Source: a virus. From it: a DNA stretch of 32,886 nucleotides. Position numbers and translations under genes: made by a program. The notes under the pieces were generated by a model that saw only the letters and a program-made list of their open reading frames with translations, was not told the DNA's origin and made no database searches. Shown here piece after piece: positions 1-8,299 of the stretch. The stretch covers positions 1 through 32,886 of the IMG/VR virus record IMGVR_UViG_3300020172_004951; one strand, 5' to 3'. Every line of letters starts with the position of its first letter. The first letter of the stretch is position 1.

Positions 1-30
1 TCTGAAAAAACTAAGTTTAAAAATAGATGA
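1..30 (+). CDS. 3' end of an upstream gene (partial)
   Basis: Frame 1 is open from the window edge (SEKTKFKNR) to TGA at 28-30, which overlaps the ATG of the next gene as ATGA. This coupling is the same as elsewhere in the operon, so an upstream glycan gene probably ends here. Frame 2 is also open to a TAA at 34-36, so the frame is not certain. No function can be read from nine residues. Confidence 0.4.
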   Translation, partial: SEKTKFKNR

Positions 31-740
31 TAACTAAAAAAAAGGTATCAATTATAGTGTCTGCGTATGCTGCGGCTGACTATCTTAAAGAATGTCTAAA
101 TTCCATTAATAATCAGACCTATTTTGAAGATTTTAACGATTATGAAATATTAGTTGGAATAGACGGCTGTTCATCTACCTTAGCTGAAGTTAGTAAGTTT
201 AAGGAGACTATTCGAAATTTAAAAGTATTATGGTTTCCTACTAATTCTGGCCCATACCTAGTCTTCAACACCCTGATATCATTAAGTAAGTTTCAAGCTA
301 TTTCTATATTCGGGGCAGATGACATAATGGAAGAAAACTTCATTGAACATAATTTAAGTCTATTAAAAAATAAGTCCTGTGTTTTTGCTATGGGCTGCAA
401 CTTTACTCATCCGAACAAAGAAGAAAAACAAAAAAAATATAACCCAGAAGGTGTTATTATATTTAATAAATCTAATTTTTTATCAATTAACGGTTTTGAA
501 CCATGGCGCTGTGGAGCAGACAGCGATCTTAAAAATAGATTTAAAATACTCGGCCTAACTTTAATAAATGCTAACTCTGCTACTTATTTACGTAGATTAC
601 ATAAAAATAGTTTAACTGCGAGCGAAAACATATATGGGTTCGGTGGAGAGTATAGAATAAAAGTACAAAAAATAGTTAAAGCTAGACACAAAGCTAAGAT
701 AAAAAAATACAGTGTTCTTTCTCACTATCAAATAATTTGA
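27..740 (+). CDS. Family 2-type glycosyltransferase (GT-A fold)
   Basis: A 237-residue protein opening with the GT2 beta strand and turn (VSIIVSAYAAADYL, about residues 7-20), followed by the CLNSINNQTY helix and the IDGCSS strand end (about 45-50). GADD at 96-99 is in the place of the metal-binding DxD. GT-A enzymes of this type move a sugar from a nucleotide donor to a growing glycan at the cytoplasmic face of the membrane. No membrane segment is visible. It is the first complete gene of a run of same-strand glycan genes and is followed after five bases by another glycosyltransferase. Donor and acceptor cannot be deduced. The class is well supported; the specific role is inference. Confidence 0.8.
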   Translation: MITKKKVSIIVSAYAAADYLKECLNSINNQTYFEDFNDYEILVGIDGCSSTLAEVSKFKETIRNLKVLWFPTNSGPYLVFNTLISLSKFQAISIFGADDIMEENFIEHNLSLLKNKSCVFAMGCNFTHPNKEEKQKKYNPEGVIIFNKSNFLSINGFEPWRCGADSDLKNRFKILGLTLINANSATYLRRLHKNSLTASENIYGFGGEYRIKVQKIVKARHKAKIKKYSVLSHYQII

Positions 741-745
741 CATAT

Positions 746-1504
746 ATGAAGCCTAAAATAACAGTTGCCCTTCCGTTATACAATATGGGAAAAATAGTTG
801 AGCTTGCTCTACATGGTCTAGCTAATCAAGAGACGAACTATCCTTGGGAGTTAGTAATATGTGAGGAAAATTTAGGAGATTATTATGGTCTTAAAAAATT
901 TATGTCTTGGGAAAAAGATTTAAAGTCTAAAGGCTGTGTTAAGATACATTACATTCAATTAGAAGAATGGGTACCACTCGGACAAAAATGGAAAATTTTA
1001 GCGCAAGCGGCATCAAATACTGAGTGTTTCATTCTTCAAGCTGGTGATTGTCTATCACATAGTAAACGGCTTCAGGAGACATGTGATGCTTTTGAAAAGA
1101 TTAACTGTAATTATTATGATGAACAACAAGGATACTTTTATTCGTATGAATTAGATAAAACTATTATCTTCAATCCTACTGAACTCTATAAACACCCGTG
1201 TCGCTTAAACATGGCATGGTCGACACAATTGATAAAGAAGTTGCCGACTAATACTAGAAAAAGACTCGTTGATAGTTTCCTATTTTCTGAGCTTTCTAAA
1301 AAAGAGAAGATAGTTAAATTTAGAAATAATAGCTTCCATGATGATGGAGTAGACGCAGATGGATATAATAATATTTCAAGTCGATCTAAATTTTTTATGG
1401 AAGAATCTCAAATATTTCAGTTAACTAACATTGATTTAACTAATAAGATCCCAATCTTAAATAAATTTAAAGGCTTAGAACTTACTAAAAATAAAATAAA
1501 ATAG
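746..1504 (+). CDS. Second family 2-like glycosyltransferase
   Basis: I chose the ATG at 746 rather than the in-frame TTG at 737, because 746 leaves a five-base gap after the previous stop and starts directly with the GT2 opening strand (KPKITVALPLYNMGKIVE). The product is 252 residues. CFILQAGDCLS near residue 100 fits the DxD-bearing strand in weakened form (GD only), so the metal site is not classical. The strand ELVICEEN occupies the place of the usual nucleotide-contact segment. The C-terminal third is lysine rich and lacks a membrane anchor. It probably acts with its neighbours in glycan assembly; substrate unknown. A divergent GT2 without activity is possible. Confidence 0.65.
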   Translation: MKPKITVALPLYNMGKIVELALHGLANQETNYPWELVICEENLGDYYGLKKFMSWEKDLKSKGCVKIHYIQLEEWVPLGQKWKILAQAASNTECFILQAGDCLSHSKRLQETCDAFEKINCNYYDEQQGYFYSYELDKTIIFNPTELYKHPCRLNMAWSTQLIKKLPTNTRKRLVDSFLFSELSKKEKIVKFRNNSFHDDGVDADGYNNISSRSKFFMEESQIFQLTNIDLTNKIPILNKFKGLELTKNKIK

Positions 1505-1506
1505 CA

Positions 1507-2289
1507 ATGGTGATAAAACAAGCAAGAGTTTCCTTAACCTTAGAAAAATATTTTGGGAAAGAGTTTAGAAGTAAATGGAAATTAGAGAAGTATTATGATC
1601 CGAACTTACCAGCGATATTCTTAGGTCTATATAAGAATGAAGATTTTGATGCTTTTCTTTCCCATAAATCATTTAGATTATTTGTTTTAGGTGGATCTGA
1701 TATGACGCCTAAAAATTTTTTAAGATTACAGGAAGTAATAAATGACGGTAGAACTTTTACTTGTATGCACCCTGGTGAAATATCTAACACTCTATCTCAA
1801 AATAATATTCCTCATAAGCACATGTATATTCAGCTTAAAGACTATTCCAAATATAAACCTGTTCCACTGGGCGATAAGATATATGTCTATTTTGGTGCTT
1901 CTAGACAAGACTTATCTTACTATAAGTGGGAAGAAATAGTAGAGCCGCTAATCTCACAGTATGGTAAAGATAGAGTAATCTTCACAAAAAACCAAACATC
2001 AAACTATTTAATTAACTCAATATATCCTCAAGCATTTGTCTATGTTAAACCGGCAGTTACTGGAGGAACCACTACCATGTGGGAGCTCGGCCATATGGGA
2101 ATCAGAACATTAGGCAAAGGCGACCTACTTCCTCCTAATTTTACTCAATATTTTAATGTTGATCATTTAATCTCATTAATAACAGAAGAAGAAAAATACA
2201 TCAGTAAAACTAGAGTTGACGTTGCAACTGAAGTTAAAGAACTTTTTGAAACTTCTAAAAATTGGTTAGATTTAGATTTTTGGAAATAA
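1507..2289 (+). CDS. Putative GT-B-like glycosyltransferase
   Basis: A 260-residue protein starting two bases after the preceding stop. The best clue is PAVTGGTTTMWELGHMGI (about residues 183-200): a Gly-rich turn followed by TxxxE and a helix, resembling the donor-binding segment of GT-B glycosyltransferases, preceded by Rossmann-like strands (KIYVYFGAS, RVIFTKNQ). The N-terminal part also has strand/turn elements (FRLFVLGGSD). It is shorter than most GT-B enzymes (350-400), so it could be a minimal or divergent member. Its place between glycosyltransferases and WbqC supports a glycan role. I do not recognise a named family. Confidence 0.45.
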   Translation: MVIKQARVSLTLEKYFGKEFRSKWKLEKYYDPNLPAIFLGLYKNEDFDAFLSHKSFRLFVLGGSDMTPKNFLRLQEVINDGRTFTCMHPGEISNTLSQNNIPHKHMYIQLKDYSKYKPVPLGDKIYVYFGASRQDLSYYKWEEIVEPLISQYGKDRVIFTKNQTSNYLINSIYPQAFVYVKPAVTGGTTTMWELGHMGIRTLGKGDLLPPNFTQYFNVDHLISLITEEEKYISKTRVDVATEVKELFETSKNWLDLDFWK

Positions 2290-2304
2290 AATAATAACGA
2301 TTAA

Positions 2305-2982
2305 ATGAAGGTTTCAATATGTCAGTCTAATTATATTCCATGGAGAGGATATTTTGATCTAATTGCAAGTGCTGATGTCTTTGTTATCTATGATGAAGTC
2401 CAATATACTAAAAATGACTGGCGAAATCGCAACTTAATTAAAACAGCGACTGGTCTATCGTGGCTCACTGTTCCAGTAAGAAGAGAATCTATACATCAAA
2501 AAATAAATGAGACTTTAACTATGTCGACTGGTTGGGAGAGAAAGCACATAACTGCACTAACTTTAAATTATTCCAAGTCTCCATTTTTTCAAACGTATAA
2601 AGATGAAATATTTGAAATATACGAAAATTTTACTTCTTTATCTAACCTGAATGTCAATATGATTAAAAAAATATGTGAGATTTTAATGATAGATACTAAA
2701 ATAATAGATTCATCTGACTTGTGTTTAAGCGGCGATCGAAATTCAAAGTTAATTGATGCGTGCATAAAATTAAATGCAACTACCTACATATCTGGTCCAT
2801 CTGCCTCTTGTTATTTAGATACTGCTGCTTTTAACTTAAATAATATAAATGTTAACTGGATGGATTATTCAGGCTACTTAGAATATCCGCAAAGATTCGG
2901 CACATTTATCGGAAATGTCAGCATATTAGATTTAATCTTTAATATTGGCCCTAATTCTAAAAACTATTTAAAAAAACAATAA
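2305..2982 (+). CDS. WbqC family protein
   Basis: The 225-residue product matches the WbqC family along its whole length: MKVSICQSNYIPWRGYFDL at the N-terminus, VIYDEVQYTKNDWRNRNLIK (about 27-46), a WLTVPV strand, NVNMIKKICEILMI, and SGPSASCYLD near 165-175. WbqC proteins occur in O-antigen and capsule loci; their biochemical role is poorly defined, so I do not assign a reaction. Length is normal for the family. It lies directly before an SDR and an acyltransferase, so it probably handles the same activated sugar or its acceptor. The start follows an A/T-rich stretch without Shine-Dalgarno. Confidence 0.88.
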   Translation: MKVSICQSNYIPWRGYFDLIASADVFVIYDEVQYTKNDWRNRNLIKTATGLSWLTVPVRRESIHQKINETLTMSTGWERKHITALTLNYSKSPFFQTYKDEIFEIYENFTSLSNLNVNMIKKICEILMIDTKIIDSSDLCLSGDRNSKLIDACIKLNATTYISGPSASCYLDTAAFNLNNINVNWMDYSGYLEYPQRFGTFIGNVSILDLIFNIGPNSKNYLKKQ

Positions 2983-2983
2983 T

Positions 2984-4027
2984 ATGAAAAAAGACAAAAT
3001 AATTATTTTTGGAGCTTCTGGTTTTATCGGAACTTACCTAATTGATTCTTTACTAGATAACAACTATCAAGTATTAGCAATAGATTCAGATGACATGCTG
3101 TCTGACTATTATCTAGATAAAAAAATAGAGTATTTACAATTAGACTTACGAGATTCTAAAAAATTCAATGAGATAGACAGTACAGGTTGCACAACAGTTA
3201 TACAACTGGCGGCTCTCCAGCCTTCTAATTATAACCCAATGAAACATTCACCTAAGGATTACCTTGAGATTAATGCAGTCGGTACTCTTAACGTTTTAGA
3301 ATTTTGTAAAGACCGAAATATTCCTAAGATAATTTATGCAATGTCACATAGGAACACGTCTGGACATTGGGGAAAGATGAGCAAAGTAAGAGAGTCAGAT
3401 GGTATCTCACAAGAATACTTCGGTGAATACTCAATGTTTAGTATAGCTGAAAGTTGCGCTCATGAATGTGTAAAACATTACAGTGAAAGCTATAATATTA
3501 ATTCAATAGTTTTTAGGCTCCCTCCTGTTTATGGATACGGCCCTCACCTAGATATATTCAAAGGAGGCACACCAATACGGACTGGTTTTCAAACCTTTAT
3601 AGATCGTGCAATTTTAGGAAAAGCAATAGAGGTTTGGGGCAATCCTCACATAGGTAGAGACATAGTATACGTTAAAGATGTAGTTTCAGCATTTATTTGT
3701 GCGATTACTTCAGATTCTGCAAAGGGGCTCTATAATATATCTTCAAGCTATTCTCTAACTCTCTTAGAAGAAATTAAGACTATCATTGAGGTGTTTAACC
3801 AGACGAATAACATTGAGTTATTATTCTTTCCCGAAAAAACAAATTTTATAGACTGCTTTGTGTATGACAACAGTAAAGCAAAATTAGAACTAAATTGGAC
3901 TCCAGAGTATAACTTTAAAAGGATGCTAATTGACTACAAAAAAGAAAAAGAATCTAATAAATTCAGTTTCTTAATAAAAAAAAGAAAAAAAATGTTTGAT
4001 GAATTTGGAAAAACTAGAAGGCCTTGA
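2984..4027 (+). CDS. NAD-dependent epimerase/dehydratase-like SDR, degenerate active site
   Basis: A 347-residue extended SDR. The Rossmann motif GASGFIG (10-16) binds the dinucleotide, LQLDLRD (51-57) and LAAL (75-78) follow in the usual order, and FRLPPVYGYGPH (178-188) and GRDIVYVKDVV match the sugar-nucleotide side. Normally such enzymes epimerise or dehydrate nucleotide sugars. The catalytic YxxxK appears as Y149-S-M-F-S153, so the lysine is replaced by serine, and the catalytic Ser/Thr segment is also unusual (AMSHRNTSG). It may therefore bind rather than convert its ligand, or use another chemistry. It begins one base after wbqC and ends just before the acyltransferase. The fold is secure; activity is doubtful. 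Confidence 0.82.
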   Translation: MKKDKIIIFGASGFIGTYLIDSLLDNNYQVLAIDSDDMLSDYYLDKKIEYLQLDLRDSKKFNEIDSTGCTTVIQLAALQPSNYNPMKHSPKDYLEINAVGTLNVLEFCKDRNIPKIIYAMSHRNTSGHWGKMSKVRESDGISQEYFGEYSMFSIAESCAHECVKHYSESYNINSIVFRLPPVYGYGPHLDIFKGGTPIRTGFQTFIDRAILGKAIEVWGNPHIGRDIVYVKDVVSAFICAITSDSAKGLYNISSSYSLTLLEEIKTIIEVFNQTNNIELLFFPEKTNFIDCFVYDNSKAKLELNWTPEYNFKRMLIDYKKEKESNKFSFLIKKRKKMFDEFGKTRRP

Positions 4028-4031
4028 ATTT

Positions 4032-4535
4032 ATGGGCGAAAACGTAAAAGAAAAATTAAAGTCATGTGGTAAGCGAGTTAAGATTTATCCAATGGCAAAA
4101 ATAGTATCTCCTCATCTTGTTGAATTAGCAGATGACTGTAGAATTGGAGACTTTGTGTTTATCTTAGGCGGCACTGGTGTTAAAATCGGTAAAAATACTG
4201 ATGTTCAGCCTCATACCACCTTTTGGGGAGGAGGCCGCACTATAATCGGAGATAGAGTATCTACTGGCCCAGGAACAGTATTTTTATCCGCTACGTATTC
4301 TCATGCGGAGGGTCTAAGAATGGTTGATGGGCTACCTGAAGGTTCAACTGATACTTTAGGTGGTGTTTTGGAAGTAGGTGATGATGTATACATCGGTGCA
4401 AAGAGTGTAATAATGCCAGTTAAAATAGGTGAAGGCGCAGTAATAGGTGCAAATAGCTTCGTTAACAAAGATCTAGATCCTTGGGGCATTTATGTAGGCA
4501 GCCCAGCTAAAAAAATAGGTGAAAGAAAAAAATAA
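4032..4535 (+). CDS. Left-handed beta-helix sugar acyltransferase
   Basis: Hexapeptide repeats run through most of the protein (VKIGKNTDVQ, TIIGDRVSTG, LEVGDDVYIGAKSVI, VKIGEGAVIGANSFV), ending in the classic DLDPWGIYVGSPAKKIG. This is the LbH acetyltransferase fold, which moves an acyl group from acetyl-CoA or a related donor onto an amino or hydroxyl group of a sugar, usually as a trimer. I prefer ATG 4032, four bases after the previous stop (167 residues). Upstream in-frame starts at 3996 (TTG) and 3999 (ATG) overlap the SDR gene and add residues unlike the family. It sits next to an aminotransferase, the usual pairing for making an N-acylated amino sugar. Confidence 0.88.
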   Translation: MGENVKEKLKSCGKRVKIYPMAKIVSPHLVELADDCRIGDFVFILGGTGVKIGKNTDVQPHTTFWGGGRTIIGDRVSTGPGTVFLSATYSHAEGLRMVDGLPEGSTDTLGGVLEVGDDVYIGAKSVIMPVKIGEGAVIGANSFVNKDLDPWGIYVGSPAKKIGERKK

Positions 4536-4543
4536 TAAAAGTT

Positions 4544-5179
4544 ATGCCGATCAAATTACACAATCCTTATAAGATAGTTCAAATGTTCGAAGAGGAACTT
4601 GCTGAGTATACTGGTTCTAAGTATGCAGTAGCAGTTGATAGCTGTACAAGCGCTCTATTCTTGTGCTGCACTTACCTAAAGGTAAAAGAGGTAACTATCC
4701 CATCACACACATATCTTTCCGTTCCTATGAGCATACTACAAGCCGGTGGTGAAGTCGTATTTGACTGTAGTGTTCAAGCTAATCAATGGACTGGTGCATA
4801 TCAACTTTCTCCCTATCCGATATATGATGCAGCAAAGAGATTTACTTCAAATATGTACGTTCCAGATAGTTTTATGTGTCTTTCATTTCACATAAAGAAG
4901 AAGCTTGGAATAGGAAAAGGCGGAGCAATATTGACCAGTGATCCAGACGCAGTTGAGTGGTTTAAAAAGGCAAGATATGAAGGTAGAAGCGAAAAGTTCT
5001 ATAAAGAAGACGATATCACAAGTATTGGTTGGAACATGTATATGACTCCTCAAGAAGCTGCTCAAGGATTGGCTCTAATGCAAAACTATCCAGATCACAA
5101 TAGTGATTTAAATGAAGTAAACGGCTATCGTGATCTTACTGAGTTTACAATCTTTAAAAATAACAAAACAATAAAATGA
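4544..5179 (+). CDS. Half-size DegT/DnrJ/EryC1-type aminotransferase
   Basis: A PLP-dependent sugar aminotransferase domain: FEEELAEYTGSKYAVAVDSCTSAL (15-38), PSHTYLSVPMSILQAGGEVVFD (53-74), the cofactor aspartate in YDAAKRF (D95), and the Schiff-base lysine region SFHIKKKLGIGKGGAIL (114-130), where K119 aligns with the catalytic lysine. The family transfers an amino group to a keto sugar nucleotide. At 211 residues it is just over half the usual 370-400: the C-terminal small domain is missing, and the reading frame ends cleanly in an ATGA overlap with the next gene rather than in a visible frameshift. It may work with a partner or be a minimal enzyme. Confidence 0.85.
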   Translation: MPIKLHNPYKIVQMFEEELAEYTGSKYAVAVDSCTSALFLCCTYLKVKEVTIPSHTYLSVPMSILQAGGEVVFDCSVQANQWTGAYQLSPYPIYDAAKRFTSNMYVPDSFMCLSFHIKKKLGIGKGGAILTSDPDAVEWFKKARYEGRSEKFYKEDDITSIGWNMYMTPQEAAQGLALMQNYPDHNSDLNEVNGYRDLTEFTIFKNNKTIK

Positions 5180-5994
5180 AAGTTTCAGTAATTGGACTTG
5201 GCTTCGTAGGCTCTGCGATGTTTGAAAGTTTTAAACAAAAAGGAGTGACTGACCTAATTGGTTATGACAAATATAAAAAAATAGGTTCTTTGGAGTCTTG
5301 CTTAGAGTCAGATATAATCTTCTTATCTCTACCGACTCCTTATCAGGAAAGTACTGCAGAATACGACAAATCTGCAATCGTTGAGACTTTAACTTTTTTA
5401 GCAATTGAAAGTTTTACAGGTTTAGTTGTATTGAAGAGTACAGTTGAGCCTGAGACTACTGTTAATCTGTCTGGATTATTTTCAGGTCTTTCCATAATAC
5501 ACAATCCTGAGTTTTTAACTGAGCGTACTGCTCTTATCGATTTTAATAATCAGTCTCATATTGTGCTTGGGACTGGGCCTTCATGTGGAGGCGGACAGTT
5601 AAAAAAAGCAGTTGATTTCTATTCTAAGTTTTATCCAGACGCTAAGATATCTGTCTGTAGTTCTACTGAGTCTGAAAGCATGAAGATCTTTACTAATTCA
5701 TTCTATTCAGTCAAAGTTCAGTTCTTTAATGAGATTTATTTACTTTGTGAGAAGATGGGCTGTGCATACGAATCAGTTAGGGACCTTATGTTAGAAAACA
5801 ATTGGATAAATCCGATGCACACTCAAGTACCCGGCCCAGACGGGCTCCTAAGTTATGGAGGTTCCTGTTTTCCAAAGGACACGAGTGCACTACTTAAATA
5901 TATGAAGAAGTACAAAACTCCATCTAAGGTCTTGGAGGCAACTATAATAGAAAGAAACGAGATGAGACCCGATAAAACTAATATCATAAGCTAA
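5176..5994 (+). CDS. UDP-glucose/GDP-mannose dehydrogenase-like protein, short form
   Basis: The N-terminal NAD domain (VIGLGFVGSA, residues 5-14), SLPTPY (51-56), KSTVEP (87-92) and HNPEFLTE (109-116), and the central domain (ESMKIFTNSFYSVKVQFFNE, 167-186) are all present, as is the catalytic cysteine in GGSCFPKDT (C231). Enzymes of this family oxidise the C6 hydroxyl of a sugar nucleotide to a uronate. The protein stops at 272 residues, whereas typical members are about 400-450 and carry a C-terminal UDP-binding Rossmann domain that is absent here. It starts by ATGA overlap with the aminotransferase and ends by TAATG overlap with the next gene. Substrate is unknown. Confidence 0.87.
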   Translation: MKVSVIGLGFVGSAMFESFKQKGVTDLIGYDKYKKIGSLESCLESDIIFLSLPTPYQESTAEYDKSAIVETLTFLAIESFTGLVVLKSTVEPETTVNLSGLFSGLSIIHNPEFLTERTALIDFNNQSHIVLGTGPSCGGGQLKKAVDFYSKFYPDAKISVCSSTESESMKIFTNSFYSVKVQFFNEIYLLCEKMGCAYESVRDLMLENNWINPMHTQVPGPDGLLSYGGSCFPKDTSALLKYMKKYKTPSKVLEATIIERNEMRPDKTNIIS

Positions 5995-6824
5995 TGAAAC
6001 TTGGAGTATCATATATTGTGTTTGACGGAATAGAACTTCTAGAACACTCAATCAAACAGATAAGAAAACAAGTAGACTATGTACAAGTAGTCTATCAGAC
6101 TGAATCTTGGTTTGGCCACAAGATAAAAAATGAGGACCTAATTATTCTAAACTCTCTAAAAGTTAGAGGATTAGTCGACGAGCTAAGTAAGTTTTCTAAC
6201 TTTACTCCATTAAAAGACAGTATAGCTAATTCAATAGCTAGAGCAAAGTCATATGAAATGGAAAAGAGATATTTTGGTCTAAAGAGTGCTCTTAAAAAAG
6301 GCTGCACTCATTATCTTTGCATGGACGTTGATGAGTTTTATATAGAAGAACAGTTCGCTGCTGCCAAGTCAGAGATCGAGAAAAAAGATTATAGTTTGAC
6401 TGCTGTTCGATTCATAAATTATGTAAAACTCCCCACCTTACATCGAGGATATGATCCTTCTCGAGTACCTTTTATCTGTAAAATCAACGAGTCTTCCAAG
6501 ATGACTAATCGGTTTTTCGTAAGATGTGATCCTACTAGAGGAATATCATCTAATCCAACAACTACTCATGAGTTTGACAATAATATCATCACCATGCATC
6601 ACATGGAAACTGTGAGAAAGGATCTTAAGATAAAATATGAAGCGACAACCCGGGCACTATTTAAGAGATCAAGCGCAAGTACTCTCATCAATAGCATAAA
6701 TAAGGTTAGTCACGCAAATCCGGAACTAAATTTTAATAAGATCATATTTCCTGCCCTAGATAATATAAAACTTAGACCTTGTGAAAATATATTTAAAATA
6801 CCATACGAAGAGTGGAAAAAGTAA
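5994..6824 (+). CDS. Glycosyltransferase-like protein with DxD motif
   Basis: The 276-residue product has the layout of a GT2/GT92-type transferase for which the sequence shows MDVDEFY (DVD at 111-113) as the metal and nucleotide-diphosphate site, an N-terminal strand-helix (GVSYIVFDGIELLEHSIKQI), and a histidine-rich ITMHHMET segment that could contribute to the active site. No membrane helix is seen. It starts within the stop codon of the dehydrogenase gene and overlaps the next gene by 13 bases. Probable role: sugar transfer in the cluster's glycan. The assignment rests on the DxD strand and context. Confidence 0.65.
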   Translation: MKLGVSYIVFDGIELLEHSIKQIRKQVDYVQVVYQTESWFGHKIKNEDLIILNSLKVRGLVDELSKFSNFTPLKDSIANSIARAKSYEMEKRYFGLKSALKKGCTHYLCMDVDEFYIEEQFAAAKSEIEKKDYSLTAVRFINYVKLPTLHRGYDPSRVPFICKINESSKMTNRFFVRCDPTRGISSNPTTTHEFDNNIITMHHMETVRKDLKIKYEATTRALFKRSSASTLINSINKVSHANPELNFNKIIFPALDNIKLRPCENIFKIPYEEWKK

Positions 6825-7699
6825 AGATAATTGGTGAGATTGGGCTGAATTATGCATATGGTAAAGATACTAGTCTTTTTATAAGTAACGTCAAGCGGCT
6901 AATTGACGTTGCTGTTATTGCCGGTTGTAGTTATGTAAAGTTCCAAAAGAGAAATCCTGACGTATGTGTGCCTGAAGCAGAAAAGAGTAAACCTAAACTC
7001 GTTCCTTGGAGAAAAGAAGAGACTACTTACTTGCAGTACAAAAAAGATATTGAGCTTTGGGAAAGGGAATACGATGAGATCGATGATTACTGTAGAGAGA
7101 AAGGAATCAACTGGTTTGTATCAGCCTGGGACAAGGATTCTGTCGATTTTATGCGAAAGTATCATACTCAGCTGCCGAATGGAAAACATGGCGTCATGGT
7201 AAAGATACCTTCTGCCCTAATAACTGATCTCGACCTTCTTACCTATGCTAATGACTGCTGTGATGAAGTATTGATTTCTACTGGAATGAGTAAGCAGTCA
7301 GAAATAGACGCAGCGATTGTTGCAGCTCAGCCTGGAGTAGTTTTTCACACTAATTCAACCTATCCTTCGCCTAATCATGAATTAAACCTTGACTATATTA
7401 CTTACTTGAAACATATCTCTAGTGAATTCGATAGAGCGTTTGAAGTTGGCTATTCTGGTCATGAATTTGGACTCACAACAACAGTTGCAGCCTCAGTAAT
7501 AGGCGCAACTTGGATAGAACGCCACATAACTCTAGACAGAACCCTTTGGGGTAGCGATCAGATGGCCTCAGTTGAGCCTCAAGGTCTAATTAAATTGGTA
7601 AAAAGCATACGTGACGTTGAATCATCTCGTGGAGGATATGGCGCTAGAGAAGTTTTACCTTCTGAGATGCAAAAGAGAAAAACGCTAAGAGGAAAATAA
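6812..7699 (+). CDS. NeuB-type nonulosonate (sialic-acid-like) synthase, no SAF domain
   Basis: The TIM-barrel domain of NeuB/LegI/PseI synthases, which condense phosphoenolpyruvate with an N-acetylhexosamine to make a nine-carbon acid. Visible family motifs: GEIGLNYAYG (8-17), VKFQKR (42-47), LISTGMSKQSE (154-164), HTNSTYPSP (179-187), GYSGHEFG (213-220) and ERHITLDRTLWGSDQMAS (236-253). Family members usually run to about 340-350 residues with a C-terminal antifreeze-like SAF domain; this one ends at 295 just after the barrel. The start is GTG at 6812 inside the previous gene; no ATG precedes the first strand. Precise sugar (sialic, legionaminic, pseudaminic) cannot be told. Confidence 0.88.
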   Translation: MEKVKIIGEIGLNYAYGKDTSLFISNVKRLIDVAVIAGCSYVKFQKRNPDVCVPEAEKSKPKLVPWRKEETTYLQYKKDIELWEREYDEIDDYCREKGINWFVSAWDKDSVDFMRKYHTQLPNGKHGVMVKIPSALITDLDLLTYANDCCDEVLISTGMSKQSEIDAAIVAAQPGVVFHTNSTYPSPNHELNLDYITYLKHISSEFDRAFEVGYSGHEFGLTTTVAASVIGATWIERHITLDRTLWGSDQMASVEPQGLIKLVKSIRDVESSRGGYGAREVLPSEMQKRKTLRGK

Positions 7700-7710
7700 G
7701 TAAAGCCGAT

Positions 7711-8016
7711 ATGTCTAGGAAAATAACAATCAAAAATGTGCTTCAATTTATCGAAGGAAACGCTAAAATGTTTGGTGATTATATTGACCTGTTGCCTCAG
7801 CATGAAAAAGAACAGGTAGTCTATCGTAGCTGGGTATGTAGAGAAGACTGTATTAAGTTAGGCTATTGCAAACAGTGTGGGTGCTCGGTTCCTGGCAAAC
7901 TTTACGTAAAGGAGTCATGTAACGATGGTGAACTTTTCCCAGACCTAATGGATTCAACTGCTTGGCAAGAATACAAGGAACTAAAAAAAATAAACTTAGA
8001 TGAATTACTTCATTGA
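7711..8016 (+). CDS. Conserved phage-type protein with cysteine cluster, unknown function
   Basis: A 101-residue protein I cannot assign to a function. It has six cysteines (C43, C47, C53, C56, C58, C70) in CREDCIKLGYCKQCGC...ESC, a spacing compatible with one zinc site or a small iron-sulphur site. The N-terminal half is helical (VLQFIEGNAKMFGDYIDLL) and the C-terminus is acidic. It lies between neuB and a HAD gene and its end overlaps the HAD start by 17 bases, so it is translationally linked to the glycan operon but need not act on sugars. Confidence 0.7.
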   Translation: MSRKITIKNVLQFIEGNAKMFGDYIDLLPQHEKEQVVYRSWVCREDCIKLGYCKQCGCSVPGKLYVKESCNDGELFPDLMDSTAWQEYKELKKINLDELLH

Positions 8017-8299
8017 TATTGATGATACTATACTTGAGCTAATGGTAAAGACAGATTACTGTACAGCCATCGCAATTCCAGAAGCAATCGCAAAGGTGAA
8101 CTCGCTATATGAAGAAGGTCACCATATCGTTTTGTGGACTGCCCGAGGAACCGTTACTGGCAGAGACCTTTCTCAACTTACTAAATTACAGCTAGAGGAG
8201 TATGGTGTTAAATACCACGAGCTTAGGTTCGGTAAACCTGCATACGATGTTTTTATAGATGATAAGGCGATAAATGCTAGAGAATGGTTAAAGAGCTAA
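8000..8299 (+). CDS. Small HAD-superfamily phosphatase
   Basis: A compact HAD enzyme of 99 residues. Motif I is DIDDT (6-10, nucleophile D6, acid D8), motif II is TAR in VLWTARG (about 44-50), and the acidic motif is VFIDDKAIN (about 84-92), preceded by a GKPAYD lysine. Such short capless HADs in capsule and sugar loci dephosphorylate small sugar phosphates; here removing phosphate from a nonulosonate or hexosamine precursor is plausible but unproven. It overlaps both neighbours (17 and 16 bases), indicating coupled translation. Confidence 0.8.
   Translation: MNYFIDIDDTILELMVKTDYCTAIAIPEAIAKVNSLYEEGHHIVLWTARGTVTGRDLSQLTKLQLEEYGVKYHELRFGKPAYDVFIDDKAINAREWLKS

Noticed and set aside
737-745. 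TTG start for the second glycosyltransferase
   Set aside because: ATG 746 gives the proper family N-terminus and a normal gap.
3996-4031. Upstream TTG/ATG starts for the acyltransferase
   Set aside because: They overlap the SDR gene and add residues unlike the hexapeptide family; ATG 4032 is four bases after the stop.
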